From CAVVEC01 sp963747105 (lineage in GTDB: Bacteria; Acidobacteriota; Terriglobia; Terriglobales; Acidobacteriaceae): DNA of 64,000 nt. A program made the position numbers and the translations under genes. The notes under the pieces were generated by a model that made no database searches, was not told where the DNA came from, and saw only the letters and a program-made list of their open reading frames with translations. Position 1 is the first letter of the stretch. Each line of letters begins with the position of its first letter. Positions 56,922-64,000 of the stretch are shown in pieces. The stretch covers positions 420,250-484,249 of the forward strand of contig CAVVEC010000008.1 of NCBI GenBank assembly GCA_963747105.1, given 5' to 3'.

Positions 56922-58132
56922 AACGGCAAGTATATAATCTGTCCTCATCGTTCCTCGTGTTGGCGGTCATGCTTGGACAGGCGGCCGTCACCACCGGCTC
57001 GGCGCAAGCGCAGACCTACAGGGTTGTCTACTCATTCCAGGGCGGAACGGACGGGGCGCATCCTTTCGGAGGTCTGATCCGTGACTCCGCTGGCACTCAC
57101 TATGGCACAACGTACCGCGGTGGGACTCACGGCTACGGGACGGTGTTCGAGCTCAACAAAAACGGTAAGGAGCGGATACTGCATAGCTTCGGCGAGAATG
57201 GTGGCGACGGCGAATTCCCGAGAGACGGCTGGTTAGCCCGCGACAAGGCTGGCAATCTTTATGGGACGACGTACCAAGGGGGTGCGTACGGTTACGGAAC
57301 GGTGTTCAAACTGGACAAGACCGGCAAAGAGACCGTGTTGTACAGTTTCACCGGCGGAGCGGATGGGAAACAGCCCAGCTGGGGAGGATTGAATCTAGAT
57401 GCTGCGGGCAATCTCTATGGCACCACCTGGGTAGGCGGCTCTTCCGGATACGGAACCGTGTTCAAGGTGGATAAGAGCGGCGTGGAGAGCGTGCTTTACA
57501 GCTTTGCAGGTGGAGAGTTCGGACCGGACGGAGCGTATCCATACAAGGGGCTGACCGGGGATGCATCGGACAACCTTTATGGCGCCACAGCCTATGGTGG
57601 CGCCTTTGGCTACGAGCACGGCTACGGAACGGTGTTCAAGGTGGAACAGACGGGCAAGGAGACCGTGCTCTATAGCTTTGGTCCCTATCCGGACGGGGCA
57701 TTTCCCACCTCGGGCTTGATTCGGGATGCCGTGGGCAACATTTACGGCACTACTAACGGAGGCGGGAATGCCGGCGCGTGCGGCTTCGACATCGGCTGTG
57801 GAACGGTCTTCATGCTGAATACGAGCGGCAAGGAGACCGTACTGCACAGCTTCAACGGAGGGGCAGAGGGGGCACATCCGTGGGGCGCCTTGGTCCGAGA
57901 CGATACAGGGACGCTCTACGGCACCGCTAATGAAGCCGGCGCTTACGGGTACGGAACCGTGTTCAAACTGGACAAGCACGGTACGTTTACCGTTCTTCAC
58001 ACCTTCACGGGTGGAGCAGACGGGGGGTATCCGGACGCCGGCTTAAACCCGGACGAGAAGGGTAATTTCTACGGAACTACCTACAAGGGCGGGGCTGATG
58101 GTTTGGGAACTGTGTTCAGACTCACTCCTTGA
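56918..58132 (+). CDS. GloVer tandem-repeat secreted protein (paralogue D2)
   Basis: 404 aa; ATG overlaps the partner stop (ATGA). Signal peptide (FLVLAVMLGQAAVTTGSAQA|Q). Seven well-preserved GloVer repeats with YGYGTVFKLDKTGKETVLYSF-type units (here abbreviated by their core GTVFKLD). The most regular paralogue of the window. Another partner gene starts 34 bp downstream, so an operon of partner - GloVer - partner is likely. Confidence 0.92.
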   Translation: MKRQVYNLSSSFLVLAVMLGQAAVTTGSAQAQTYRVVYSFQGGTDGAHPFGGLIRDSAGTHYGTTYRGGTHGYGTVFELNKNGKERILHSFGENGGDGEFPRDGWLARDKAGNLYGTTYQGGAYGYGTVFKLDKTGKETVLYSFTGGADGKQPSWGGLNLDAAGNLYGTTWVGGSSGYGTVFKVDKSGVESVLYSFAGGEFGPDGAYPYKGLTGDASDNLYGATAYGGAFGYEHGYGTVFKVEQTGKETVLYSFGPYPDGAFPTSGLIRDAVGNIYGTTNGGGNAGACGFDIGCGTVFMLNTSGKETVLHSFNGGAEGAHPWGALVRDDTGTLYGTANEAGAYGYGTVFKLDKHGTFTVLHTFTGGADGGYPDAGLNPDEKGNFYGTTYKGGADGLGTVFRLTP

Positions 58133-58166
58133 ATCCGGGTTCGTGCCGCAGAGTAGGAGTCAATCG

Positions 58167-58829
58167 ATGAAGCGCGGGCGCAAGAGTTTATCTTCGTCGT
58201 TGGAACACGGCCTCAGTTCGTACGCCCTGGCTGCCAGCGCAGCAGGAGTGAACTTGTTGGCCTTGGTGCCGCCTTGTGAGGCGAAAATTGTGTACACGTC
58301 ATCTCACCATGTCATTCCTCCAGGCCACACTTGTCGGCTCGATTTAAACCATGATGGCGAGACTGACTTTGCAATTCAAAACCGGATTGTTAGCACGGGC
58401 ACGTTCAGTCACGATGTTCTGTCCGCTGCTCCGTTCGACAAAAATGGGGTCGAGGGTAGAACCTTCGCCTACGTACTTCATCGCGGTGCGCTGATTGGTG
58501 CGAAGAAGCCGTTTTCCGCACAACTTATGACCACGTGCACTCTTGACAACATTTGCTCTGGGCCTTGGCTCGATGCTAAGGGCGCCTACTTGGGCCTCAA
58601 GTTTCACGTCAATGGCGAAGTTCACTACGGGTGGGCGCGATTCAATCTGACAACATCCGACGGCGAGATCACCGCGACCCTGACTGGCTACGCCTACGAA
58701 ACCACCCCCAACAAGCCCATCATCGCGGGCAAGACTCATGGTAAAGATGTCATCACTGTCGAACCCGCGACACTGGGCCACCTGGCGCTTGGCTCGCCTG
58801 CGCTTTCCACCTGGCGCAGGAAGCCGTGA
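58167..58829 (+). CDS. GloVer-partner secreted protein (EAKIVYT / HYGWARL family)
   Basis: 220 aa; ATG after AGGAG. Signal-like YALAASAAGVNLLALVPPCEA|KIVYT, LDLNHDGETDFAI, then YLGLKFHVNGEVHYGWARF and ATLTGYAYETTPNKPII. Tail TLGHLALGSPALSTWRRK ends with aromatic plus arginines, the fullest form of the possible sorting tail. The longer frame upstream is GloVer sequence read in another frame. Confidence 0.78.
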   Translation: MKRGRKSLSSSLEHGLSSYALAASAAGVNLLALVPPCEAKIVYTSSHHVIPPGHTCRLDLNHDGETDFAIQNRIVSTGTFSHDVLSAAPFDKNGVEGRTFAYVLHRGALIGAKKPFSAQLMTTCTLDNICSGPWLDAKGAYLGLKFHVNGEVHYGWARFNLTTSDGEITATLTGYAYETTPNKPIIAGKTHGKDVITVEPATLGHLALGSPALSTWRRKP

Positions 58830-59019
58830 CCCCTCTGGCCTCGCTCCGGGCTTCGGCAAAACAGGGCAGGCTCACCGGTCACGCCCGTTCCCCCACCAGC
58901 GTTGGCTCGGTTTACCTCTGTGCTACTATATGTTTCCCGTGGGCGATGCGAACCAAGCCAGTGTCCGCAAGCCTGCGTAACATCTAGAGGGCCCGTAATC
59001 TCGTCCAAGCGGAAGCCTG

Positions 59020-60273
59020 ATGAAAGACACGCTGGGAGTCTTATTAGCCGGAGGAGCAGGCGAGCGCCTGTATCCCCTGACCCGCGACCGGGCCAAGCCC
59101 GCCGTCACTTTCGGCGGCATCTACCGCATTATTGACATCACGCTCTCCAACTGCGTGAACTCCGGCCTGCGCCGGGTTTACATTCTGACCCAGTACAAGG
59201 CGCTCTCGCTCAACCGCCACGTCCGCGAAGGCTGGGGAAATATTGTCGGAAGGGAACTGGGAGAGTTTATTGAGGTGCTGCCGCCCATGAAACGGGTGAG
59301 CGAAGAGTGGTATCAGGGCACGGCCGACGCGGTCTACCAGAACATATACTCCATCGGCTCGGAGCAGCCGCAGCATGTGCTCATCCTCTCCGGCGATCAC
59401 ATTTACAAGATGAATTACGGGCTGATGCTCAAGCAGCATCGCGATTCCGGGGCGGACGTTACCCTGGCCACCATTCAAGTCCATCCTGACGAAGTTCACC
59501 GCTTCGGAGTGGTGGAGGTAGACCACGACAGCCGGGTGAACGGGTTTCTGGAAAAGCCGCAGCAAACCGACCTGCGCTCGCCCTACAACCCGGAAAAGGT
59601 CTCGGCCTCGATGGGCATTTACATCTTCAACACGGATGTCCTCATCCCGGTGCTGCTCAAGGATGCGGAAGATCCGGATTCCAGCCACGACTTTGGTAAG
59701 GATATCCTGCCCAAAATGGTGGACGAGTACCGGGTGTACTCCTTCGATTTCGTGGACGAGAACAAGAAAGAGGCGCTCTACTGGCGCGATGTCGGCACGC
59801 TCGAGGCTTACTACGAGGCCAACATGGACATCGTTTCGGTGTCGCCGGTGTTCAACTTGTATGACGCGGCCTGGCCCATCCGCACCCACCAGCGGCAGTA
59901 TCCGCCGGCGAAATTCGTGTTTGCCGAGGCTGGACGCACCGGCACGGCGCTCGACTCTATCGTATCCGCGGGCTGCATCGTGTCCGGCGGCTCGGTGAGC
60001 AACAGCGTGCTCTCCCCTGATGTGCGCATCAATTCCTACACGGAAGTGGACGCCAGCATCCTGTTCACGCACGTGAATGTGGGCCGCCATTGCCGCATCC
60101 GCAAGGCCATTCTCGACCGCGATGTGCACGTTCCCGAAGGCACCACCATTGGCTTTGATCCCGAAGCCGACCGGCAACGCTACTTTGTCACCGATAGCGG
60201 AATCACGGTGGTGACGCGCGATTACTCGCTGTTCGAAAATCCGGTGACGGTGGATTACTTCACCAGCGAGTAA
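59020..60273 (+). CDS. glgC: Glucose-1-phosphate adenylyltransferase
   Basis: 417 aa. LLAGGAGERLYPLTRDRAKPAV is the nucleotide-binding start (shown to 20 residues), then FGGIYRIIDITLSNCVNSG, GTADAVYQN, SGDHIYKMNY, and FLEKPQ. The C-terminal beta-helix contains VSNSVLSPDV and CRIRKAILDRDVHVPEG. It makes ADP-glucose for glycogen. ATG start 41 bp after a possible leader; monocistronic by spacing with its downstream neighbour close (28 bp). Confidence 0.96.
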   Translation: MKDTLGVLLAGGAGERLYPLTRDRAKPAVTFGGIYRIIDITLSNCVNSGLRRVYILTQYKALSLNRHVREGWGNIVGRELGEFIEVLPPMKRVSEEWYQGTADAVYQNIYSIGSEQPQHVLILSGDHIYKMNYGLMLKQHRDSGADVTLATIQVHPDEVHRFGVVEVDHDSRVNGFLEKPQQTDLRSPYNPEKVSASMGIYIFNTDVLIPVLLKDAEDPDSSHDFGKDILPKMVDEYRVYSFDFVDENKKEALYWRDVGTLEAYYEANMDIVSVSPVFNLYDAAWPIRTHQRQYPPAKFVFAEAGRTGTALDSIVSAGCIVSGGSVSNSVLSPDVRINSYTEVDASILFTHVNVGRHCRIRKAILDRDVHVPEGTTIGFDPEADRQRYFVTDSGITVVTRDYSLFENPVTVDYFTSE

Positions 60274-60301
60274 GACGCGGCTCGCGTGATAACATTTGGC
60301 A

Positions 60302-60532
60302 GTGGCCCTTACCGATACCAGCCCGGCGGCGCAAGCCGTCCAGTTGCAAGTTCAGCGGACACTGTCGGGAGAACAGCGCCTGCTCCTGGCCTTTGAAATG
60401 AGCCAGTTTGCGCGGGAATTGGCCAGGGAAGGAATCCGGCGCGAGCATCCGGAGTGGCCCGAGACGCAGGTTGCCCGAGAACTGATCCGACTGGCATTTC
60501 TACCGGCGCCACTGCCCGCACGGCTGCGATGA
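60302..60532 (+). CDS. Small protein coupled to a nucleotidyltransferase
   Basis: 76 aa from GTG 60302 (TTG 60296 alternative). Charged helical protein: TLSGEQRLLLAFEMSQFAREL and REGIRREHPEWPETQVAREL are amphipathic. Its TGA overlaps the ATG of the nucleotidyltransferase gene. It may be the partner or antitoxin of that enzyme, which is inference from gene order only. Confidence 0.7.
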   Translation: MALTDTSPAAQAVQLQVQRTLSGEQRLLLAFEMSQFARELAREGIRREHPEWPETQVARELIRLAFLPAPLPARLR

Positions 60533-61095
60533 GCATCGCAGAAGTCTTCCAACGACTCACACAAGGGCTCGATCGAGCTGGAGTTGCCTACATGCTTTCC
60601 GGATCGTTTGCCAGCGCCTACTACGGTGCGGCGCGCTCAACACAAGACATTGATCTTGTAATCGACAGCACTCCGGTGCAGTTGCGCGCATTCGTCCAAA
60701 GCCTGCCTTCAGATCAATATTACGTCGATTTGGATGCGGCGCTCGATGCTTACAAGCGTCGGTCGCTATTTAATGTCATTGATCTAGTGACAGGTTGGAA
60801 AATCGACCTGATCATCCGCAAGTCCCGCGCCTTCAGCGAGAAGGAGTTCAGTCGGCGCCAACTGGTGGACCTGCAGGGTATACCGCTTTTTATCGCGAGC
60901 GCCGAGGATGTCGTGATTTCAAAGCTGGAATGGTCGAAGCTGGCGCAATCCGGGCGGCAGGTTGAGGACGTCGCGGCAATTCTCAGAGTACGGTGGAAAG
61001 GGTTGGACCGCTCGTATTTAGAAAGCTGGATCCGGGAATTGGGTCTGACAAGGGAATGGAAGGAAGCACAGCTTGCGGCCGGGGTTTCGGACTGA
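60529..61095 (+). CDS. Nucleotidyltransferase-fold protein (DUF6036-like)
   Basis: 188 aa from ATG 60529. MLSGSFASAYYGAARSTQDI followed by DLVID gives the GS-x(n)-DxD signature of the nucleotidyltransferase fold; KIDLIIR supplies the third acidic residue, and FIASAEDVVISKLEW is typical of the toxin-like/AbiEii-type branch. Coupled by ATGA to the small upstream gene. Could be a toxin-antitoxin pair or a housekeeping enzyme; substrate unknown. Confidence 0.8.
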   Translation: MSIAEVFQRLTQGLDRAGVAYMLSGSFASAYYGAARSTQDIDLVIDSTPVQLRAFVQSLPSDQYYVDLDAALDAYKRRSLFNVIDLVTGWKIDLIIRKSRAFSEKEFSRRQLVDLQGIPLFIASAEDVVISKLEWSKLAQSGRQVEDVAAILRVRWKGLDRSYLESWIRELGLTREWKEAQLAAGVSD

Positions 61096-61522
61096 GTTCA
61101 ACCGGGCAGGTGAAAAAGACCCGGTTCGCCGCGATTTCCGGCGATCCCCACTGGGCTCTCCGGCCTCAGGTTTCCCGGACAAAAGCGCCCGCGCCACATC
61201 CTCCTCTGAAATGTCATCCCGAGCGAAGCCGGATCGTTCGCTCGCGAACGAATCCCGTGAAGTCGAGGGACCCCGAAGCCGCCGATGCCCGGCTGGGGCG
61301 CGAAAGGCAGTTCGCACCAAGAACCGCGTCCGGTGGGGCACATGGTGAGAATTCCCCTTCGCAGCAGTCGGCAGCCCGGGCAGACACGGGGTCTTTTCGA
61401 CTCCGTGAAGGGACTCGCGAGCGAGTCCCTTCGCTCCGCTCAAGATGACAAACAATCTGCTGTACGCCAGCCGGTATACTCAGGCAGTGATGCAGCTTAA
61501 ACTACACCACTACCTATATTCG
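61096..61522. other. Intergenic class C repeats
   Basis: Class C units at about 61213-61276 (TGTCATCCCGAGCGAAGCCG start) and 61403-61450 (ending CGCTCAAGATGACA), with GGGACTCGCGAGCGAGTCCC as an internal perfect palindrome. No gene. Confidence 0.6.
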
Positions 61523-62046
61523 GGTAGTGGGCTACTTTGAATAATAGGAGTAAAGCAGGATAAGAACTTGGCACACAACAAGTGAGGTTTGTAAAAACCA
61601 TCCTTTCTTCGTCTTCGGCGTCCACAACATCACACAAATGAATATTAGAATCCACGGAATGGTCATCCAATTGGGCCACCATGTGGTCGTCCTATTCACG
61701 CTGCTCTTTCCGCTCTCCGCTGCTCGTAGGCTTCCCAGAGGGCCACAAGGTCTTCTAAGCTCCACAGCCTGTCAGTCACGCCAGCAGCCATTGCTGGGGA
61801 CATGCGCAGCGTCCGGTGAATCTTGATGAAATTGTACGCGAAGTAGTTTAGCGCGGTCGCAGCCGCATGGTTCTCTAGCTTGCGCGAGAAGCCATTAGAG
61901 AGCCTAGTATAACGCCGCATATTCGTGCGAACTGTCCAATTTTGGCGCTCCACGAATGACGTGGAAACATGCTTAGGGTCGGGCCGTCCATTAATCTCTT
62001 TCATCTCACAGCCGTGCAAGTCTCAAAATGAAAGTAGCCCACTACT
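61523..62046 (-). mobile_element. Internally deleted IS1-like element (MITE-like, 524 bp)
   Basis: Terminal inverted repeats GTAGTGGGCTACTTT (61524-61538) and AAAGTAGCCCACTAC (62031-62045). ATATTCG occurs just outside both ends (61516-61522 and 62048-62054), consistent with a target duplication. Contains only the C-terminal part of a transposase. Confidence 0.75.
61696..62019 (-). pseudogene. IS1-type transposase, C-terminal fragment
   Basis: 107 codons: STSFVERQNWTVRTNMRRYT, RLSNGFSRKLENH, and NFIKIHRTLRMSPAMAAGV match the C-terminal end of IS1-like DDE transposases, with the last catalytic glutamate in FVERQN. The N-terminal domain and first two acidic residues are missing, so it cannot act on its own. 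Confidence 0.75.
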
Positions 62047-62214
62047 CATATTCGCTATCCGTTCGCTTTATTGCGGGCCCCTGTTACAATGCCTTGTTTC
62101 ATAGATTGCAAGAACTTTTGGGGCCACAAAAACGTATCTCTTGCTGTGGTGTTGAGGCCGGATGCGGCGTTAGGCTGCGTCCGGTGAGAAGCCAGGAGTT
62201 CCGGGGAGTGAGGG

Positions 62215-62817
62215 TTGGAAGACGCCCAAGTCGCGGCTATGCTCGTCCGTCGCTGCGTTGCCGGCGATGCGGCTGCCTGGGAGGAAATCGCACAGCGCTA
62301 TCACCGGCGGATTTACAACATCTGCTATCGCTTTGCCGGGTCGGCGGACGACGCGCAGGACCTGACCCAGGAGGTCTTTATCAAGATGTACCGCACCCTC
62401 AAGACCTATGACGATCGGACGGGGCGCGTTCATGACCTGGGTCACCACCATCACCCGGAACCTGCTGGTGGACCACTTCCGCAAGACCAAGCAGGACCGC
62501 GATGACGGATTCGCTCGATGCCGCGTCCGTCGGAGCACGAAGACGCTATGCCGCTTGAGCGAGCGGATCAGGACCAAGCGGCGACCCCGGATGCGCGGGC
62601 CCAGAGCCAGCAGGTGAGGGAGACGGTGCATCGCGCCTTGCAGAAGCTGTCGCCTGACCTGCGGGAAGCCGTGATTCTGCGGGACCTGCAAGATATGGAT
62701 TACAGAGAAATTGCCACGGTACTAAAGGTACCGGAGGGAACCGTAAAATCGAGAATAAACCGCGGGCGGGCGGAACTTGCGCGCCTGCTCCAACGTACAT
62801 ATAGGCAGGTAATGTAA
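62215..62817 (+). pseudogene. ECF sigma factor (RpoE-like), frameshifted
   Basis: Region 2: VAGDAAAWEEIAQRYHRRIY, DLTQEVFIKMYRTL; then an extra G near 62420 shifts the frame (GAFMTWVTTITRNLLVDHFRKT continues in another frame), and two more small indels follow near 62500 and 62535. Region 4 is intact: LSPDLREAVILRDLQDMDYR, VPEGTVKSRINRGRAELARL. TTG start after GGGGAG. Its TAA overlaps the ATG of the anti-sigma gene (TAATG). If the indels are errors this is an ordinary sigma gene. Confidence 0.82.
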
Positions 62818-63565
62818 TGGCAGCGGAAAACAAAAACGGTATGCAATGCGCCGAGTTCGATGCTCTTCTGAGCGACGCCCTTGACGAGAGGCTGACTGGG
62901 CCGAAGCTGGAGAGCTTCCAGGCCCACGCCAGGGTTTGCCCGACCTGCGGGCCGCTGTTGGCGGAAGCCGACGCCGGGCTCCGCTGGCTCGATCAACTGG
63001 TGGAGGTTGAGCCTCCCGCCAGCCTGGTGCAGAACATCCTGGTGGCCACGACGGGAATCGACACCGTCCGCTGCATCGAGCCGCTGAGCCCCAGATTTCG
63101 TGGCTTGACCGGATTACGGCTTGGGCGGGTCCGTTGGTCAGCCCGGTCATCGCGGTGGCGCGGCAGCCGCGTTTTGCCATGTCATTCGGAATGGCATTCT
63201 TCTCGCTGTCGATTTCGTTGAGCTTGGCGGGGGTGAAGTTGAGCGATCTGCGCCACGCCGATTTGCGGCCCAGCGCCATCCGCCGCAGCTATTATGAGAC
63301 GACCGGCAAGGTAGTGAAATATTACGAGAATATCCGGTTTGTGTATGAGATCGAATCGCGGGTGCGCGAATTCAAACGGGCAACCACGCCCGCCGAACCC
63401 GCACCCGAAAAGAAAGATCACAATCAGAGGAATGACAATACCAGTGGACAACCCGAGCAAAAACAGGAACGCAATTACAGTCAGGGAGAGAACCAGGTGA
63501 TTCTTGCTTCGCTCCCCGAGAACCGACCTGTAGTGACGGTGACCACGTACAGGAGGTTTTCATGA
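62817..63565 (+). CDS. Zinc-finger anti-sigma factor, frameshifted in the middle
   Basis: The N-terminal anti-sigma zinc finger has CAEFDALLSDALDERL then HARVCPTCGPLL (HxxxCxxC). After about residue 98 a one-base loss near 63112 (GGG to GG) shifts to MVSPVIAVARQPRF, then a membrane segment AFFSLSISLSLAGV and a long polar tail ending VVTVTTYRRFS. So sigma-binding finger inside, one helix, outer tail. Coupled to sigma upstream and by ATGA to the B-box gene downstream. Confidence 0.82.
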
Positions 63566-64000
63566 ACTGCCCCAACCATCCCGATACTGCGCCGGTAGCC
63601 TATTGCCGCACCTGTGGCAAGCCACTGTGCTCCAACTGCACCCGCGATGTGAAGGGTGTGATCTATTGCGAGAATTGCTTAGCCGACCGGCTGCAAGGGG
63701 TGCAGCCTCCGACTGCGCAACCCGTGGCAGGATTCGTTTCGCCATCGCCGATTGGAGCCGGGCCGAGTTCCGGTCCGAATCCAACCGTGGCGGGCATTCT
63801 GGCCGGATTCTTCCCCTTTGGAGTGGGTGCGGTGTACACCGGACAGTATGCCAAGGGTCTGGCCCATCTGCTTATTTTTGTGGCGCTGATTTTCGGCCTG
63901 GACCAGCACGGGCCCGTAGACACAATTTGCGGAATCGTCTTCGCATTTTTCTATGTGTGGCAGATTATCGACTCGGTACGTACAGCCAAGGCAATCCATG
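63562..64000 (+). CDS. B-box zinc-finger membrane protein (partial, runs off the window)
   Basis: AGGAGG at 63551-63556; starts MNCPNHPDTAPVAYCRTCGK with CSNCTRD and CENCLADR, a B-box type zinc finger. A Pro/Gly/Ser-rich linker then membrane segments (AGILAGFFPFGVGAVYTGQY and LLIFVALIFG) like TM2-type small membrane domains. Last gene of the sigma/anti-sigma operon; the 3' end lies beyond 64000. Confidence 0.88.
   Translation, partial: MNCPNHPDTAPVAYCRTCGKPLCSNCTRDVKGVIYCENCLADRLQGVQPPTAQPVAGFVSPSPIGAGPSSGPNPTVAGILAGFFPFGVGAVYTGQYAKGLAHLLIFVALIFGLDQHGPVDTICGIVFAFFYVWQIIDSVRTAKAIH

Noticed and set aside
59044..60177. 377-aa frame antisense to glgC
   Set aside because: Shadow frame of GC-rich codons; glgC on the other strand has full-length homology.

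Overview
The window looks like a chromosomal segment of an Acidobacteriota bacterium, probably of the Koribacter/Terriglobia type. This is inferred from the expansion of GloVer-repeat proteins, the style of the dispersed repeats, the GC-rich coding and the general look of the 16S rRNA; no database was searched. It mixes ordinary housekeeping genes with many small repeats, REP-associated transposases and toxin-antitoxin genes.

Layout. 1-4000: a RAYT (REP-associated tyrosine transposase) bracketed by REP palindromes, a secreted protein, two coupled small membrane proteins, three copies of a composite repeat that carries pieces of the 5S gene end and rrn terminator, and a gene broken by a stop codon. 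4005-6524: a complete IS66-family element with an 8-bp target duplication. 6579-13960 (minus strand): a full rRNA operon, 16S - tRNA-Ile(GAT) - tRNA-Ala(TGC) - 23S - 5S. Its 23S gene is interrupted by a 513-nt group I intron (after E. coli position 1931) and by an intervening sequence in helix 25, and dispersed genomic repeats have settled inside both insertions. 14605-17145: a stand-alone helicase-nuclease fusion that looks like a defence gene. 17146-18000: repeat-rich. 18100-34140: mostly housekeeping genes (xseA, gdhA, pgsA, amrA, chrA, a fused aroD-aroE) among secreted proteins. 34289-39974 and 54816-58829: clusters of GloVer proteins and a co-occurring secreted family. 40221-46790: etfB and etfA, both riddled with frameshifts, then a Phd/PIN toxin-antitoxin pair, a decayed IS1595-type element, HicBA and an intact ETF:quinone oxidoreductase. 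47119-64000: moaA, a second RAYT, nadA, pfk, glgC, a nucleotidyltransferase pair, a deleted IS1-like element, and an ECF sigma / zinc-finger anti-sigma / B-box operon running off the end.

Main themes. (1) Six GloVer proteins each carry exactly seven repeats, which suggests a seven-bladed propeller. Five genes of a second secreted family sit beside five of them. In two places the partner's stop overlaps the GloVer start as ATGA, so the two families look like one translationally coupled module. (2) Two REP classes each have their own RAYT in the window, and one class has also invaded the rRNA intron. (3) Frameshifts cluster in core genes (etfB, etfA, moaA, nadA, ECF sigma, anti-sigma). These may be residual assembly indels rather than real decay, and read mapping would decide.
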